Of a stretch of 64,000 bases of DNA, positions 61,700 to 64,000 are shown piece by piece. Numbering within the stretch: position 1 is the first letter of the stretch; each line of letters starts with the position of its first letter. The notes under the pieces were generated by a model. It was given only the letters and a program-made list of their open reading frames with translations. It was not told the DNA's origin and ran no database searches. The stretch spans positions 65,001 through 129,000 of the forward strand of contig JAXRKP010000630.1 of the NCBI GenBank assembly GCA_037039925.1, given 5' to 3'. This DNA comes from Doris montereyensis. Lineage: Eukaryota > Mollusca > Gastropoda > Nudibranchia > Dorididae. The position numbers were made by a program, and so were the translations under genes.

Positions 61700-63540
61700 T
61701 ACGATAATGAGGAAACACAAATACAGGATCAGGTTACATTGAAATAACCAGGAATAAAAAAAACCCAACTAGCATGAATGCCATTTCACAATCAAAGACA
61801 AATATACAAGTATCAAACAACAAAATAATGTCGATAAAGATGAGGCATGTATCGGAATTGAAAAGGTAGAATGAAAGAAAAATGAACCAGACAAACCAAA
61901 CTTTTAAAATCCATTCTACACACTAGAGTTGAGAGTACAGGGACCTTCGACATGTTCAAGCTATCTATTGTTCATGATGATCTTATACAACACTTTTGCT
62001 AGATTTATGTATGCACATCATATATACATAATAAATGTCACAATATGAACTCCCAAAAATGCTGGTGTTACCAACCTGGATGTCTGCTCAAACGGTGACT
62101 AGCCGTGTAACAGTTATAGTGACACTGATCATAAAACACAAGCTTTTAAATAGCCAAGATGACAATCAGACCATCCCAAATCATGAACAAGTATAAAAAG
62201 GACCTGAGAAAGGAAAGCCTTCACAATCACATCATTTGCTTCAAACTCAAGGAATTTCAATTAGAACCGGAACGCCACCACATTGCCGTCATCATTCAAT
62301 AATTTAAGGAGTAAACTTATAATTGTAATATATGTAATACTGATTTCTGATTTTGTTGTTATTACGTTCCGTCCCATCGTGTCATAGTATAAATGTAATG
62401 GTTAATATCACTAATATCAGTCAGTTAAATTTTTAATCCTGCTGAAGATCATGAAAAGATTGTATTGAGATCACAGAATCAAATTGCTCCATGGTTTCAA
62501 TTTCATAGAGAATATAATTGTGAAGTGAGGTGAAGTTTCAAGAAACTGTCCATCTGTTGACCACATACAGTTATTTCAAGGTGAATTAAGAGGAGAGAAG
62601 CAAGATGAAAGAAAGACGTAATACACATACAACCGATCAACAATGTCTATCAATCAAATGCAAGTGTAAGGATAGGCTATGGTACAAGCTACTCACAAGT
62701 CATAATACAAGTTATCGATAAGGTCTGAGCCTGACCCAAATCACAAATTGTTGAGATCATACTTTGTTGAAGACGTTCATATTGTTTTTCATCCTTATTG
62801 GGTAAGGTGAAGACACAAAACATTCACTGCTTTAGTTGTAATAATCCACTTCTCTATTATAACGTCTCAATTAACACACAACATGCTGAATTAGCCATCC
62901 AATGTTTCAAGTTTAAAGAGTACTAGTATGTGTTTTGGTCATGGTCAGAGAAGGCTATGGCTGAGTAAGACAAGTAAATAAAAGGTCAATGAATGATAAT
63001 AATGACGCAAGTACAGACTTTCCCCACTTCAAACAGGTTTTCTCTTTTAACTTTACAATCACCACAATAAAAAGCATGTATCAGTTATATATATGCAGTC
63101 ATGAAATTAGTCAATAGTCTTACTTATGGATGGAACCTCAAGATAAGATAAAAGTACAGCCTAGATTTTCTTTCTTTTCTGTTTTGAAATTTAGAAAATT
63201 TCAAACAAAAACACATACATTTCATTACAATGTCCAAGTCTGACCTTCTCATGGAACTCAACATGGCAGTTAAATTTTTTTTAAAAAGAACCAATAATTT
63301 GTGAACCAAAAGCAATATCCATGTATTAGGCTATGTTCCTTTTTAAAAGGTAAGCTTAAGGTGTGATGGCAAGGTTTCCTGTCAGATTGATTGTGCTTTG
63401 AGAGAGTGGATTTGTTCTAAATCTTCCTTTGAATTTGCCTAGTCCTTTCAATTTCCAACAAAGCTGTTTAATCACTTGGGTCTAGTATGCCTCTTGTTGA
63501 TGGTTCTCTACCATCTTTCTTTGTCTTCATTCAAATATCT
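61700..63540. other. AT-rich spacer
   Basis: Apart from a diverged AGTAGGACCTACCAGC family scrap near 62560-62640 (GGTGAATTAAGAGGAGAGAAG), no feature was recognised. Confidence 0.4.
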
Positions 63541-63654
63541 ATATCAATTTAGATCTGGGTCTTAACATCTTGCGCTGTTTTGACGTAACAGCAGAGCCAT
63601 TTTGGCCAATCTTACTCATGTATCAGATACAGCAGAAATGAGCCAGCCCTGCAG

Positions 63655-63990
63655 AGAGGTAAGTCAATGTATCTCAACATTGTCTAAATCCATCCCAAAA
63701 TCCTTAGCAAAAGTCTACTTCAACAACAAATAAGTTAGTAGATTTCCGACTAAAAGGTCCCAAAAATCTGAAAGGAATAAAGAACGTACCGATTTTTTAG
63801 TCTTAAATCTTCTCTGTGAGTACTAGGGCCTCACGGATCAGTGTGGAAATTGTAGTTCGTCAGGAAAGTGAAAATGAAGCAGCGTGCTTCCGTGTATGGT
63901 TAGTATGAAAATTGGCGATTGGCCTGGAGCTGGGAATTCTATCCTGTTGTGCTAAACCATTGCACTATTCACAACAGCGAACGTAGAAGT
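63655..63990 (+). repeat. Interspersed repeat, copy 2 (partner of 33395-33713)
   Basis: It shares AGAGGTAAGTCA, AGGGCCTCACGGATCAGTGTG, GAAATTGTAGTTCGTC and CACAACAGCGAAC. It has about 60 additional bases (AAGCAGCGTGCTTCCGTG onward) that are absent from the 33-kb copy. Confidence 0.65.
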
Positions 63991-64000
63991 ATTTTAGTAA

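Overview
This is eukaryotic, animal DNA. Genes are split into short exons with GT-AG introns. Coding density is low, and the sequence is full of microsatellites, minisatellites, tRNA-derived SINEs and decayed transposons. Both recognisable genes, a BRSK/SAD-type kinase and Caprin, are animal genes. The mix of repeats (RTE- and CR1/L2-like LINEs, BEL/Pao, Tc1, several SINE families, clusters of AGATCTAGAT-like palindromes) would suit a mollusc, perhaps a gastropod. The species is an inference and was not verified.

Layout. At 1161-5220 (+) lie the last three coding exons of a BRSK/SAD (AMPK-related) kinase gene, whose kinase domain lies left of the window. From about 5.2 to 19 kb no gene is visible. 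That stretch holds tandem repeats of 23, 45, 46 and 55 bp, a pure TTC tract of about 485 bp, and a large AGT/ACT field. A complete Caprin (cytoplasmic activation/proliferation-associated protein) coding region lies on the minus strand. Its 14 coding exons run from the start codon at 42373 down to the stop at 21709, about 712 codons, close to the vertebrate Caprin-1 length as I remember it. The coiled-coil/dimerisation region, a G3BP-type FIQ motif, a Q-rich linker and the RG/RGG tail can all be followed exon by exon. Its introns carry SINEs, two or three TIR-bounded DNA-transposon candidates and a possible nested plus-strand exon pair.

From 43 to 56 kb the window is a graveyard of mobile elements. 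It holds several degenerate non-LTR retrotransposon fragments on both strands, a broken BEL/Pao retrotransposon (48181-51440, minus), a broken Tc1/mariner transposase (53690-54500, plus) and a long GA/CA microsatellite. From 56 to 64 kb there are copies of the interspersed families and a 51-bp minisatellite, but no supportable gene.

The most useful observations are these. (1) In four places across the two real genes the reading frame is exactly one base short, three of them next to G or T runs. This points to systematic single-base deletions in the assembly rather than to pseudogenes. (2) A short interspersed family (core around AGTAGGACCTACCAGC) is present about ten times, always in the same orientation. 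(3) Two nested-insertion histories can be read directly from paralogous repeat copies in the window. (4) A 23-bp satellite directly abuts a SINE head that it resembles. No CRISPR, operon, rRNA or functional tRNA gene was seen.
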